Shown: positions 9,224 through 19,034 of the stretch, piece after piece
Position numbering within the stretch: the first letter of the stretch is position 1
Layout of the letters: each line of letters begins with the position of its first letter
Source: CAVQBP01 sp963723205
GTDB lineage: Bacteria; Bacteroidota; Ignavibacteria; Ignavibacteriales; Ignavibacteriaceae
Length of the DNA: 64,000 bases
Assembly: GCA_963723205.1 (NCBI GenBank)
Contig: CAVRQC010000044.1
Span: 62,001 to 126,000, forward strand
Reading direction: 5' to 3'
Notes under the pieces: model-generated
What the model was told of the DNA's origin: nothing
Seen by the model: only the letters and a program-made list of their open reading frames with translations
Databases searched by the model: none
Made by a program: the position numbers and the translations under genes

Positions 9224-11677
9224 ATGTTTAAAAAATTACTTGTTTATAAATCATCAAGGATTCTTTTTGCAATATTTGCTACAGTCTTAATTTTATTTAT
9301 CATTGTTGGATATTTTTATTACCGTAACGAAAAGAATTACCTGTTAAAAACGGAATCCAAGGATTTAAATTCAATTTCATCGCTAAAAGAGAATCAGATT
9401 TTATCATGGTTCAACGAGAGATTGGATGAAGCAAGATATTTAAACGAAAATAACTTTTTTAATAAAACAGTTTGCGAGTTTTACCTTAAGGGGGATAAGG
9501 AAGATTCTTTAGCTGTTTATCATACTTTATATCCAATCTTTAAAAATCATGGTTACCGGTCAATTTATATTTTAGATGAAGCTAACCGGGATTTAATAAA
9601 TCTTAATCCGTCTTACAAACCTGATCCTCAGGAATTATCCTTTATTGACTCTGTTTTAAAATCAGAAAGAATAATTATATCGGATATAAAAAGAAATATT
9701 AAATCGGGGTTATTATATTATGATATAGTTGTACCCTTACGTTTGAACAGCAGACCTGTTATGGCAATAGTACTAAATATTGATCCGAATAATGTTATTT
9801 TTCCTTATATGGTTAAGTCATATGTAGCAACAAAATCACGTGAATCTTTTATTATTAGGAAACAGAATGACAGTGTTTTATTTGTAAGTCCGGTTCGCTT
9901 TAATTCTTCTCCCGCAATGACACTTAAACTTCCGATAAGAAAAGGGGGACTTCTATCCGGAGCAACTGAAAAAGATTTTAGTAAAATCATTTCCGGGAAA
10001 GATTACCGGGATGTTAATGTATTAGCCGATATAAGAAAAATTTCCGGTACAACCTGGCATATAGTTACAAAACAGGATATTTCAGAAATTCTTGAACCGC
10101 TGCATTTTAGATTAATAACAGTCGGAGTTATAATTTTTCTGATCACCGGTTTATCTGCTGTTTTTGTTCTGTTTTATGACAATAAACAAAATTTAATCAA
10201 CCTTAGTAAAATTCAGGAATCAGAGCTAAAATATAGTAATCTTGTTGAACAAGCTTCTGATGGAATTATGGTTTTTGATAAAGAATTTAATGCCGTTGAA
10301 GCAAATACCTTTGTATGCCAGACACTTGGTTATTCGCGGCAGGAAATATTAAAACTTAAATTAACCGACATTCTGGATCCGGAAGAACTGAGAGAAAAGC
10401 CATTTTTACTTGATGAATTGTATTCCGGTCGCATTGTTCATTCGGAAAGGGTTTTATTAAAAAAGGATAAAACGTCAATTCCCTGTGAAGTAAGCAGCAA
10501 AATTCTGTCAAACGGAAATATGCTGGCAATAGCCAGAGATATTACCGAAAAGAAACTGGTTGAAACCAAGATAAAAAATTCTGAAAAAAAATTCAGGACA
10601 TTATATGAAAAAACGAATGATGCAATTTTTATAATGGATAACCTTGAAATTGTTGATTGCAACCCGGCAACTGAAAAATTATTTAATATCCCTAAAGTAG
10701 AAATCATTGGAAAGACGCCGGCTGAATTATCCCCCCCTAAACAACCGGATGGTAGATTATCAGAAGAAAAAGCCTTAGAACTGATTGAAAAAGTTTATAA
10801 AGGTGAATCGCAGTTATTTGAATGGGTGAATCTGAAAAAAGATAAACCATTTTATGTGGAAGTAAATCTATCTTTATTTCAACTGGATGATAGACCGCTT
10901 ATAATTGCTGTTATACGGGATATCACGGAAAGGAAAAAATTTGAGGAAGAACTTATTGCAGCAAAAGAAAAAGCAGAAGAAATGAGCCGTCTAAAATCAA
11001 GTTTTCTTGCCAATATGAGCCATGAATTAAGAACTCCCTTGGTTGGAATCCTGGGTTATTCGGAGATTTTATCTGGAGAAATAAAAGAACCGGGCCAGTC
11101 AAAAATGGTAAAAGATATTGCAAATAGCGGGAAGAGGCTGCTGGAAACATTAAATTCCATTTTAGATTTATCAAGGATCGAAGCTAATAAATTTGAAATA
11201 AAACCAACGAGTTTCAATCTTGTTGATTTAGTGCAGGAGGAAATTGAACTATACAGGGGAATTGCTCAGGTTAAAAATATCTATCTAAATGTTCGGATAT
11301 CCCGACATGAACTTATAGTAAATTCAGATAGAAAAATTTTACAGAATACTATTTCCCATTTAATTAATAATGCAGTCAAATTTACTTCTGAAGGCGGAGT
11401 AATAATATCGTTAACTACAGAAAAGAACGGCAATGACTATGCATTAATAAAAGTGTCCGATACAGGTATTGGAATACCTGAGGAAAGTCAAAAATTAATT
11501 TTTGAAGATTTCAGGCAAGCCAGCGAAGGATTAAGCAGAAAATATGAAGGGAGCGGTCTTGGACTAACTATAACAAAAAAATATATTAAACTGCTTCAGG
11601 GAACTATAAATGTTAAAAGCAAAGCCGGTGTCGGTTCTGAATTTTCTGTTAAGATACCGGTAAATTATTCATCATGA
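9224..11677 (+). CDS. Membrane PAS-PAS sensor histidine kinase
   Basis: 817 residues. Transmembrane helix 1 is at about 13-32, then a periplasmic sensor of about 260 residues with a double-Cache-like size and predicted alpha/beta composition, and helix 2 at about 297-317. Two PAS domains follow (about 335-445 and 455-572), each ending in the RDITE(R/K) junction. The dimerisation domain carries MSHELRTP with phospho-acceptor His600. The ATPase domain has an N box around NNAVKF (715-720), DTGIGIP (746-752) and GSGLGLTI (776-783). All catalytic motifs are intact. No receiver domain is fused and no response-regulator gene is nearby, so its partner is unlinked. A symmetrical terminator follows 58 bases beyond the stop. 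Confidence 0.9.
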   Translation: MFKKLLVYKSSRILFAIFATVLILFIIVGYFYYRNEKNYLLKTESKDLNSISSLKENQILSWFNERLDEARYLNENNFFNKTVCEFYLKGDKEDSLAVYHTLYPIFKNHGYRSIYILDEANRDLINLNPSYKPDPQELSFIDSVLKSERIIISDIKRNIKSGLLYYDIVVPLRLNSRPVMAIVLNIDPNNVIFPYMVKSYVATKSRESFIIRKQNDSVLFVSPVRFNSSPAMTLKLPIRKGGLLSGATEKDFSKIISGKDYRDVNVLADIRKISGTTWHIVTKQDISEILEPLHFRLITVGVIIFLITGLSAVFVLFYDNKQNLINLSKIQESELKYSNLVEQASDGIMVFDKEFNAVEANTFVCQTLGYSRQEILKLKLTDILDPEELREKPFLLDELYSGRIVHSERVLLKKDKTSIPCEVSSKILSNGNMLAIARDITEKKLVETKIKNSEKKFRTLYEKTNDAIFIMDNLEIVDCNPATEKLFNIPKVEIIGKTPAELSPPKQPDGRLSEEKALELIEKVYKGESQLFEWVNLKKDKPFYVEVNLSLFQLDDRPLIIAVIRDITERKKFEEELIAAKEKAEEMSRLKSSFLANMSHELRTPLVGILGYSEILSGEIKEPGQSKMVKDIANSGKRLLETLNSILDLSRIEANKFEIKPTSFNLVDLVQEEIELYRGIAQVKNIYLNVRISRHELIVNSDRKILQNTISHLINNAVKFTSEGGVIISLTTEKNGNDYALIKVSDTGIGIPEESQKLIFEDFRQASEGLSRKYEGSGLGLTITKKYIKLLQGTINVKSKAGVGSEFSVKIPVNYSS

Positions 11678-11735
11678 TTATAAATGTTAACGCTGTTTCG
11701 TTTCCGATTTCCGAATAATTATTGTTTAAAATAAA

Positions 11736-11761
11736 AAAACCCGAACGAACGCCCGGGTTTT
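11736..11761. terminator. Bidirectional intrinsic terminator between convergent genes
   Basis: AAAACCCG (11736-11743) and CGGGTTTT (11754-11761) form an 8-base-pair stem around a 10-base loop. The stem is flanked by A-rich sequence on the left and T-rich on the right, so it reads as a hairpin plus U-tract from both strands. It lies between the histidine kinase and kduD, which converge here, and marks the end of the long pectin gene run. Confidence 0.85.
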
Positions 11762-11784
11762 AATTAAAGACAGATTAGAAAATT

Positions 11785-12546
11785 TTATCTTCCCATCCAT
11801 CCGCCGTCAACAATTACAACACTTCCATTTAAATAACTTGATGCGTCAGAGCTTAGGAAAACGACAGTGCCCATTAAGTCTTCTGGTTTACCCCATCTTC
11901 CGGCAGGGATTCTATTTAAAATTGCTTTGCTGCGGACCGGATCTTCCCGGAGAGCTTTTGTATTATCAGTAGCAATATAACCGGGTGCAATAGCATTTAC
12001 AGTTACACCTTTACATGCCCACTCATTTGCAAAAGCCATTGTTAATTGTTTAATGCCACCCTTAGAGGCTGAATAACCGGGGACCCATATCCCTCCCTGG
12101 AAAGATAATAATGAAGCTATAAAAGTAATTTTCCCGTATCCTCTTTCAGCCATATCTTTCCCAATTTCACGGGTTAAAATAAATTGTGAAGAAAGATTTA
12201 CTTCAATCACCTTATCCCAATATTCATCAGGATGTTCGGATATTGGTTTTCTCAAAATTGTTCCGGCATTATTAATAAGTATATCAATTTTGGGGAAATC
12301 TGATTTTACATTTTTAATAAATTCATATAAAGAACTGCGTTTGGAGAAATCACTTACATATGTTTTTATATTTCTGCCCGTATTATCTATTAATTTTATT
12401 GTTTCACTAAAATCTTCTTCATAGGAAACACCGATAATATCTGCTCCTGCTTCAGCAAGTGCAAGAGCATATTTCTGCCCGATCCCCCTGTTGGAACCGG
12501 TAACAATCGCAGTTTTACCTTTTAAACTAAATTGGTCTAAGATCAT
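11785..12546 (-). CDS. kduD: 2-dehydro-3-deoxy-D-gluconate 5-dehydrogenase (KduD)
   Basis: A 253-residue short-chain dehydrogenase matching KduD in length and sequence pattern. It reduces 3-deoxy-D-glycero-2,5-hexodiulosonate to 2-keto-3-deoxygluconate, the step after KduI. The nucleotide-binding motif TGSNRGIG is at 16-23 and NNAG at 92-95. The catalytic residues Ser145, Tyr158 and Lys162 (YSASK) are present. The C-terminus ends in VDGGWMGR, as in KduD proteins. It is the last gene of the operon, 75 bases after kduI, and just before the bidirectional terminator. Related gluconate 5-dehydrogenases are an alternative, but the kduI neighbour settles the assignment. Confidence 0.93.
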   Translation of the reverse strand: MILDQFSLKGKTAIVTGSNRGIGQKYALALAEAGADIIGVSYEEDFSETIKLIDNTGRNIKTYVSDFSKRSSLYEFIKNVKSDFPKIDILINNAGTILRKPISEHPDEYWDKVIEVNLSSQFILTREIGKDMAERGYGKITFIASLLSFQGGIWVPGYSASKGGIKQLTMAFANEWACKGVTVNAIAPGYIATDNTKALREDPVRSKAILNRIPAGRWGKPEDLMGTVVFLSSDASSYLNGSVVIVDGGWMGR

Positions 12547-12621
12547 TTCTACCTCTTTTTATAAAAAAGAATTATTTAAGATTACGTAAACTCAATTTCC
12601 TAAATAAATTGGATTTATTGT

Positions 12622-13455
12622 CTACATTAATTCATCCATTTTCACTGCATCCATATCATCAAAGGCTTGGTTTTCACCACCCATCGCCCATATAAAAGTA
12701 TAATTTTGAGTACCGGAACCAGAATGGAATGACCAGCTTGGTGAGATAACAGCTTGTCGATCTCTAATTACTATATGCCTTGTTTCGGAGGGAGTTCCCA
12801 TGAAATGAAAAACAAGTGAATCATTCTCAAGATTAAAGTACATATAAATTTCAGATCTTCTTTGATGTGTATGAACTGGCATTGTATTCCAAACACTCCC
12901 CTCTTCTAATTCAGTTAATCCCATAACGAGCTGGGAGCTTTTTATTCCTTTAGGATGAATATATTTGTAAATTGTTCTATGATTTGAATCTTTCAAACTG
13001 CCAAGCCTGTTTGGTTCAGCATCGGAAAACTTTTTATGCGCAGTTGGAAACTCTTTATGTGAAGGATAGCTTACAAAATAGTATTGAGCAGGTTTGTTTT
13101 TATCCTTACTTATAAATTCTATATCCTTAGCTCCCCTCCCTATATATAAAGAATCTTTATGTTCCATTTTATATTCTTTACCATCTACAAGGATTGCCCC
13201 TTCGTTTCCAATGTTAATCACCCCTATTTCTCTTCTTTCGGCAAAATAATCTGCTGACATTTCTTTTTTGCTTGCTTCCAATTTTAATTTATTATCTGTC
13301 GGGACTGCAGAACCAACTATAGCTCTATCAACATCGGAATAGACTAGATAAATTTTACCCGGCTCAAATAATTTATCAACCAGAAATTCATTCCGAAGTC
13401 CAGCAGTATCAAGTTTTTTAAATCCTTCAAAATTAGGAGAATATCTTACTTCCAT
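12622..13455 (-). CDS. kduI: 4-deoxy-L-threo-5-hexosulose-uronate ketol-isomerase (KduI)
   Basis: 277 residues, the same size as E. coli KduI. It is a cupin that isomerises the open form of the unsaturated galacturonate monomer released by pectate lyases and GH105 enzymes. The zinc ligands are all in place: His195 and His197 in PVHTHQRRSE, Glu202, and His244 in WSFHSG. These fall one residue from the E. coli positions. Other family blocks are RREIGVINIG and FDDMD at the end. It is cytoplasmic and lies directly upstream of kduD in the same transcript. Confidence 0.96.
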   Translation of the reverse strand: MEVRYSPNFEGFKKLDTAGLRNEFLVDKLFEPGKIYLVYSDVDRAIVGSAVPTDNKLKLEASKKEMSADYFAERREIGVINIGNEGAILVDGKEYKMEHKDSLYIGRGAKDIEFISKDKNKPAQYYFVSYPSHKEFPTAHKKFSDAEPNRLGSLKDSNHRTIYKYIHPKGIKSSQLVMGLTELEEGSVWNTMPVHTHQRRSEIYMYFNLENDSLVFHFMGTPSETRHIVIRDRQAVISPSWSFHSGSGTQNYTFIWAMGGENQAFDDMDAVKMDELM

Positions 13456-13530
13456 TTCTTACCTCTCTTTCTTATTCTTTACATGTGCCGGTCATTTTAT
13501 AAGTGACTGCACAATTCAATATCGTGATTT

Positions 13531-14820
13531 TTATTTTATGCTTACTTCAACCGGATTATTCAAATCCTCAACTGTCTTATTTAAATAAGATTGAAACTCG
13601 TCTTTATTTTTAATCCCGTTAGGTTCTTCTTCCCAGGCACCAGCAAAATAGTACTGAAGTCTGCTATTCGTAGGTTTTAAAACTACAATATAACTATCTT
13701 TATCTTCAGTAGTTTTGATTAAATCAGGATTTTTATAAAAAACAGATATTCCGAGATTATCTCCTGATAAGCTCTGTTTACCATAAAGAGCTATGTAACC
13801 CCATTCTGAGTTTTTATTTACAGATTTCATAAATACGCAATTCTCATGTTTAGCTAAACCCGTGCAAAAATTTGCTTCGCCGCCTGATAGATCAAGGTCT
13901 ACTTTTGTTAACCTGCTGCCGGCAGAGATCGAAAGGTTTGAGAGAAGATTATACTTTTCTTTTCCAACCTGCCATCCATAATATTTTGTGAAAACGCCAG
14001 ATCTAATCGGACCATCTGCAGCAATAATACATATAACGCTATCGGTTTTACTTACGGTATAAACCTTATTATCCTGCCACATCCCAATTGAACCGATACC
14101 AAGCGATTCACCGACTTTAAAAATATCCATTCCCCAATCAAGCATTTTTGTATAAGATTCTTTGCTGTTTGAAACTAAATCATTCACTCCTACTTTCTGT
14201 AAAACCAATTCGTGCACTTTTTTACCAAAAATATCATTTCTATTCCTTGAATCAAGATAAAATCGGTAGGCAATTAAATCAGATTCCCAACCTGGTCCTT
14301 CAATTCTGTAAAGTGCATCATGAGCTACATGATTAGCAGGAACTTTAACCGAATCAACATCTTCAAATCTGCCTCCTGTATATTCACCTTTTACTAATTT
14401 ATATCCGACTTTTTTACCCAATACTGCCTGTGTCCTTTTAGTGTATTCCCGTTTTTTTATTCCGACTTTTGCATACCTTACTGTTAAGTTTTGTTTTTCT
14501 CCCGGGTTAAGATTAGTTAGAAAAACAATCCTGTCCGGGCTGCTGTCTCCATTTATATCTTCCGGCTGACTAGGCAGTTCATTTCCTTCATTTAATACAA
14601 TGAAAGCCAGGGGATTAAAATCCGGATATTTTTCTTTAATAGAATTGACATCTAATTGAACCGCAACATCTTTTCTTAGTGAATCCAGAGGATTCGAGAC
14701 CAGGAGCTGAAATTGTTCCGGATAATCAGCATTAAATATCTGATTTTCTTTTGAAGATTTAGAACATCCAATCAAAAAAAAGATCAAAGATATTAAACTA
14801 ACTTTTATTAAAATTTTCAT
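13531..14820 (-). CDS. DUF4861 lipoprotein, pectin-locus associated
   Basis: A 429-residue protein with a lipoprotein signal ending in the lipobox LIGC (Cys19), so it is expected at the periplasmic or outer membrane face. The rest fits DUF4861, a domain found repeatedly in pectin and rhamnogalacturonan utilisation loci of Bacteroidota. Conserved-looking segments are NPLDSLRKDVAV near the N-terminus, GPGWESDLIAYRFYLDSRN in the middle, and a late YYFAGAWE. The fold is probably a large beta-rich sandwich. An enzymatic role on uronate oligosaccharides is possible but not shown. It sits between gnd (127 bases) and kduI (75 bases). Confidence 0.72.
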   Translation of the reverse strand: MKILIKVSLISLIFFLIGCSKSSKENQIFNADYPEQFQLLVSNPLDSLRKDVAVQLDVNSIKEKYPDFNPLAFIVLNEGNELPSQPEDINGDSSPDRIVFLTNLNPGEKQNLTVRYAKVGIKKREYTKRTQAVLGKKVGYKLVKGEYTGGRFEDVDSVKVPANHVAHDALYRIEGPGWESDLIAYRFYLDSRNRNDIFGKKVHELVLQKVGVNDLVSNSKESYTKMLDWGMDIFKVGESLGIGSIGMWQDNKVYTVSKTDSVICIIAADGPIRSGVFTKYYGWQVGKEKYNLLSNLSISAGSRLTKVDLDLSGGEANFCTGLAKHENCVFMKSVNKNSEWGYIALYGKQSLSGDNLGISVFYKNPDLIKTTEDKDSYIVVLKPTNSRLQYYFAGAWEEEPNGIKNKDEFQSYLNKTVEDLNNPVEVSIK

Positions 14821-14947
14821 TTGATTATTCCTTTATAATATCTTAAAAAAATAGACTATTGCAATAGAACACGGTATAAACAGATCAAGAATTTTTTATC
14901 CGTCAAAATCCATTTAATCTGCAAAATCCGTATTCTATTAATAAAGT

Positions 14948-16402
14948 TTAAGCGTTATATGTTGAAGAAGCAGTTTTACCGCCTCTTCCTGTCCAGTTTG
15001 TATGAAAGAACTCACCTCTCTTCTTATCAACTCTTTCATAAGTATGAGCACCAAAGTAATCTCTTTGTGCCTGAAGTAAGTTAGCGGGTAAACGCGAATT
15101 ACGGATACCGTCAAAATAATTTAATGCTGTTGAAAGTGCAGGGATCCATATTCCGTTGGTTACTGCACTTGCAACAACTCTGCGCCATGACTGCTGTGAT
15201 GATTCAATTTTATCTTTGAAGAAAGGATCGAGCAGTAAGTTTGTTAAATCAGGATTCTTATCGAATGCTTCTTTTATTTTTCCAAGGAAGATAGAACGGA
15301 TTATACATCCGCCTCTCCACATTAAGGCCACACCGCCATAATTCAAATTCCAATTAAAGTCCTTTGCTGCAAATCTCATTAAAAGATAACCTTGTGCATA
15401 TGAAACGATTTTAGAAGCATATAAAGCTTTTTTAAGATCTTCTATAAATTCTTTTTTATCTCCTTCGAATTTTGGAACAGGTCCCGATAATACTTTTGAT
15501 GCTTCAACTCTTGCATCCTTCAATGATGATAGTGTTCTTCCGTAAACTGCTTCTCCAATTAATGTTAATGGTGCACCTGAATCAAGAGAAGCAAGAACCG
15601 TCCATTTTCCGGTTCCTTTTTGCCCTGCGGTATCAAGGATTTTTTCAACAAGGGGTTTCCCGTCTTCATCATTATATGCAAGGATATCCCTGGTTATTTC
15701 AATTAAGTAGCTGTTTAATTCACCTTCATTCCATTCTTTAAAAACCTGATGCATTTCTTCATAGTCCATTCCAAGCAAATCCTTCATTATCTGATAAGCT
15801 TCACAGATTAATTGCATATCGCCATATTCAATTCCATTATGAACCATTTTAACAAAATGTCCAGCACCGTTCTCACCAACCCAATCACAGCACGGAGTTC
15901 CGTCTTCAACTTTTGCTGCTATGGACTGGAAGATTGGTTTTACATGCGGCCATGCTTCGGCAGATCCTCCGGGCATTATTGAAGGACCTTTTAAAGCACC
16001 CTCTTCACCTCCTGAAACACCGGTACCAATATAACGCAAACCTTTTCCTTCCAGGTACCTGGTTCTTCTAATTGTATCGGGGAAATGGGAATTGCCTCCA
16101 TCTATTATTATATCTCCTTTTTCAAGATGCGGGATTAACAATTCAATAAAATCATCAACAGGCTTTCCGGCTTTTACCATCAGCATTACTTTTCTTGGTG
16201 ATTGTAAACTTTGAACAAGTTCCTCTATTGAAGATGTCCCAATAATGTTTTTATCTTTTCCGCGTCCGTTAACAAATTTTGTTACTTTCTCAACAGTCCT
16301 ATTAAAAACTGCAACTGTGAATCCATGGCTTTCCATATTCAAAACGAGATTCTCGCCCATTACGGCTAATCCAACAAGTCCTATATCTGCAAGTTTTGTC
16401 AT
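14948..16402 (-). CDS. gnd: 6-phosphogluconate dehydrogenase, decarboxylating
   Basis: 484 residues, the long homodimeric Gnd form. It converts 6-phosphogluconate to ribulose 5-phosphate and CO2 with reduction of NADP. The N-terminal cofactor fold starts IGLVGLAVMGENL, followed by the NRT loop and IIDGGNSHFPDT. The substrate and catalytic region shows GGEEGALKGPSIMPGG, then KMVHNGIEYGDMQ with the catalytic lysine and asparagine. The C-terminal tail has QRDYFGAHTYER. It lies 30 bases downstream of pdxB, deep in the uronate gene run. This placement is unusual for a pentose phosphate enzyme and implies that gluconate or 6-phosphogluconate is made in this pathway. Confidence 0.96.
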   Translation of the reverse strand: MTKLADIGLVGLAVMGENLVLNMESHGFTVAVFNRTVEKVTKFVNGRGKDKNIIGTSSIEELVQSLQSPRKVMLMVKAGKPVDDFIELLIPHLEKGDIIIDGGNSHFPDTIRRTRYLEGKGLRYIGTGVSGGEEGALKGPSIMPGGSAEAWPHVKPIFQSIAAKVEDGTPCCDWVGENGAGHFVKMVHNGIEYGDMQLICEAYQIMKDLLGMDYEEMHQVFKEWNEGELNSYLIEITRDILAYNDEDGKPLVEKILDTAGQKGTGKWTVLASLDSGAPLTLIGEAVYGRTLSSLKDARVEASKVLSGPVPKFEGDKKEFIEDLKKALYASKIVSYAQGYLLMRFAAKDFNWNLNYGGVALMWRGGCIIRSIFLGKIKEAFDKNPDLTNLLLDPFFKDKIESSQQSWRRVVASAVTNGIWIPALSTALNYFDGIRNSRLPANLLQAQRDYFGAHTYERVDKKRGEFFHTNWTGRGGKTASSTYNA

Positions 16403-16432
16403 TTTTATTCCCTTATGATTTTTTATTTGATT

Positions 16433-17578
16433 TTAATTGTTTATTTGAAAACCGATTTCTTTTAATTTATTTCTAATTTCATTCCGGCAATTTTTTATTT
16501 TTATTTTATAAAAAGGGAATTCTCTCCTTACAGGATAATTACCTCTTTGTTTTTCAAAAGTATCAACAGAATTTCTAAGTGTACTATCATCATCCAAAAT
16601 ATTATATGAAGAAATAAAAGCTTTATAAAATATTTCCTGGTCCGATAGTCCGGTGCAATCAATTGAAATTTCGTTTGAGTTTTGCGGATAAGGCAATTCA
16701 TCCGGATACCAGTTTTTATCACTATCCAGATTAAAAAATGATGCAATGTTCCTGACGCAAACCGATGTACCGTTGGCTTTACCATCGGCAGAATAACCGG
16801 CGATATGCGGAGTAGCAATATCAACCATATCTAATAACTCCAGATCAATATTCGGTTCATGTTCCCATACATCAAGAACAGCCGCATTTACAATTTTATT
16901 TTGAAGTGCATTCTTTATTGAATTTGTTTCAATAACCTGTCCTCTTGAAGTATTAAAGATAATCTTACCTCCGTTAAATTTATCGAAGAATTTTTCATCT
17001 GCCATATGATATGTTTTATCTACTCCGTCTCTTATAAGAGGCACATGAAAAGTTATAATATCACTCTTTGAAATTAGTTCATCAAGAGTTACAAATTTTT
17101 CATTCCCTTCTTTTCGTGCACGTGGAGGATCATTCAACAGGACTTTCATTCCTAATGTCTTTGCCAGTATTTCAACTTTACTCCCCACGTTTCCAACGCC
17201 TACTATTCCAATGGTCAATCCTGATAAATTTAGTTTTCTCTTATATCCAAGAGTTAACAAAACGGACGCAACATACTGCTGTACAGAATATGAATTACAG
17301 CCGGGAGCATTAATCCATCTTATATTCTTTTCTCTGCAATATTCCTGATCAATATGATCAAATCCTATTGTAGCAGTTGCTATAAATTTTACATTGGTTC
17401 CGTCCAGAAGCTCAGAGTTACAATTTGTTCTTGTTCTTATTATTAATGCATCTTTATCTTTTACTGCATCCTGGGTAATATCAGCCGGATTTAAATATTG
17501 AATATCGGCATAAGGTTCCAAGACTCCTTTTAAAAAAGGGATTTTATTATCTGCTACTATTTTAACTTTATTATTCAT
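16433..17578 (-). CDS. pdxB: 4-phosphoerythronate dehydrogenase-like 2-hydroxyacid dehydrogenase
   Basis: 381 residues, almost the length of E. coli PdxB (378). It is a D-2-hydroxyacid dehydrogenase with the PdxB-specific C-terminal dimerisation domain. Recognisable are FIATATIGFDHID, the cofactor loop GIVGVGNVGS, NTSRGQVIE, and the PdxB-type catalytic segment ATPHIAGYSADGKANGT. PdxB oxidises 4-phosphoerythronate in pyridoxal phosphate synthesis. Its location between a LarA-type epimerase (60 bases) and gnd (30 bases) makes a role in sugar-acid metabolism an alternative. No other vitamin B6 gene is in the window. Family assignment is firm; substrate is open. Confidence 0.85.
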   Translation of the reverse strand: MNNKVKIVADNKIPFLKGVLEPYADIQYLNPADITQDAVKDKDALIIRTRTNCNSELLDGTNVKFIATATIGFDHIDQEYCREKNIRWINAPGCNSYSVQQYVASVLLTLGYKRKLNLSGLTIGIVGVGNVGSKVEILAKTLGMKVLLNDPPRARKEGNEKFVTLDELISKSDIITFHVPLIRDGVDKTYHMADEKFFDKFNGGKIIFNTSRGQVIETNSIKNALQNKIVNAAVLDVWEHEPNIDLELLDMVDIATPHIAGYSADGKANGTSVCVRNIASFFNLDSDKNWYPDELPYPQNSNEISIDCTGLSDQEIFYKAFISSYNILDDDSTLRNSVDTFEKQRGNYPVRREFPFYKIKIKNCRNEIRNKLKEIGFQINN

Positions 17579-17638
17579 TCAATTTCTATTTAACTTATTC
17601 AATATATGATTTCAAAAGATTTTTGACTTTTGATTTAT

Positions 17639-18910
17639 TTACTTGAATTTATCTTTATAAGCCCATAATCCTAAAGCAGGATTTGAGATATAATATATTT
17701 CTTCACCGTCATCAGTAATATTAAAACCATCAATTAATTTTTCAGGATCATATTTTTTCATCATCTTATTAAGATCAGCATACTTATAATTCACGCTCTC
17801 AATTTCATCTTTAGTCAAGTAGCCCGGACAATAAGTAACCGAAAATCTGTTTTCAGATGAACCATGTATTAAATGAGCCGCAGCACTCAAATTATTTTGA
17901 AGTTCCGGGTTTTCATCTACAAATTCCAATATTTCGGGGGTAGTTTTGTAACCATATTTTCTGATCAGTTTATCGATAGCTTTATCTTCTCCAAATTCCT
18001 TTAATCCCGGAGCTAAAATGATTAATTCACCGCCATCATCAATTGCCATTCTTGTTCTATAAATACTTTTATTACCAAGCCATGTACTTTTGAATTCTTC
18101 AGGTTCCAGGTAGACAACAACCTTTTTCAAAGGTTTGTTTAACATTTGAAAATTGACTTTCAATGATAGTTCGGCAGCCTGTTTAAAGTTTTCAAAATCA
18201 TCGCCTATAAATAAACCCCTAGGTACTATGTTACCTGTATTATCTTTACCAACAACAGTTAATATATATACGATAGGGAGATGATTTGCAAAATGATCCG
18301 AAGCATAATTCAATACTTTTCTAACAGGAGTGTCTGCCCTTCCCATCATTCTTTCCATACCGTAAACAGCTCCGAGGAAATGGCTTTTATTTATCCCTTC
18401 TGTTCCGCCTGTTCCTACAAAAATATTTTTATTATAATTTGCCATACCAACTACTTCATGCGGAACAACCTGGCCGATGGATAAAATTAAGTCATAGTTT
18501 CCTTCAACTATTAATTTATTTACCTGTGCCGGCCATGAATAATTTAATTTACCTTCAGAAACTTCATTAATAAATTCTGCCGGTACTTCTCCTAAAGTAA
18601 CTAGATCTTTTCTCCAATTATGAACTCTGAATAAATTACCAGGAACATCTTCATACATCCTGGCTATTTCTTCATCCGTCATAGGGAAATGCGTTCCAAT
18701 AGAAGGGAGAACATCTCTTAATGCATCTTTGTAATATTGATATACAAACTTTGTAAGTATTCCGGAATAGGAATAGAAACGGGTTATATCGGGAGGAATT
18801 ACAAGGACTTTCTTTTTAGACCCTAATCTTTCTAATGTAGAGAAAATTCCTTCTTTTAAATCATCATTACTTAGAGCATCAATTTCGTTAATTTTTGCAA
18901 AGTATTGCAT
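17639..18910 (-). CDS. LarA-family (nickel-pincer) 2-hydroxyacid racemase or epimerase
   Basis: 423 residues of the lactate racemase (LarA) superfamily, which invert C2 of a 2-hydroxyacid with a nickel-pincer nucleotide cofactor. The active site appears complete: Asp41 and Arg44 in PDITRF, His74 in GTHFPMT, His151 in VVPHEVVG, Lys161 in YNKNIFVG and His177 in KSHFLGAVYG. The H-K-H spacings (10 and 16 residues) equal those of Lactobacillus LarA His174, Lys184 and His200. The neighbours are uronate catabolic genes, not lactate genes, so a sugar acid substrate is more likely. LarA homologues that epimerise D-gluconate at C2 are known. The cofactor genes larB, larC and larE are not in the window. 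Confidence 0.85.
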   Translation of the reverse strand: MQYFAKINEIDALSNDDLKEGIFSTLERLGSKKKVLVIPPDITRFYSYSGILTKFVYQYYKDALRDVLPSIGTHFPMTDEEIARMYEDVPGNLFRVHNWRKDLVTLGEVPAEFINEVSEGKLNYSWPAQVNKLIVEGNYDLILSIGQVVPHEVVGMANYNKNIFVGTGGTEGINKSHFLGAVYGMERMMGRADTPVRKVLNYASDHFANHLPIVYILTVVGKDNTGNIVPRGLFIGDDFENFKQAAELSLKVNFQMLNKPLKKVVVYLEPEEFKSTWLGNKSIYRTRMAIDDGGELIILAPGLKEFGEDKAIDKLIRKYGYKTTPEILEFVDENPELQNNLSAAAHLIHGSSENRFSVTYCPGYLTKDEIESVNYKYADLNKMMKKYDPEKLIDGFNITDDGEEIYYISNPALGLWAYKDKFK

Positions 18911-19034
18911 AATACGAGCCTAATTTACATAACAGATTAATTTCTGCATGTACAAATTTATTGAAGGTATATTAAAAAGGAAATGTCTATTTGATTATAA
19001 ACATTTCCCAAACTCATTCAGATATATTTTTAAA

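Noticed and set aside
17639..18910. Lactate racemase for the LarA-family gene
   Set aside because: The family is certain, but no lactate gene is near and all neighbours are uronate genes, so the lactate label would mislead.
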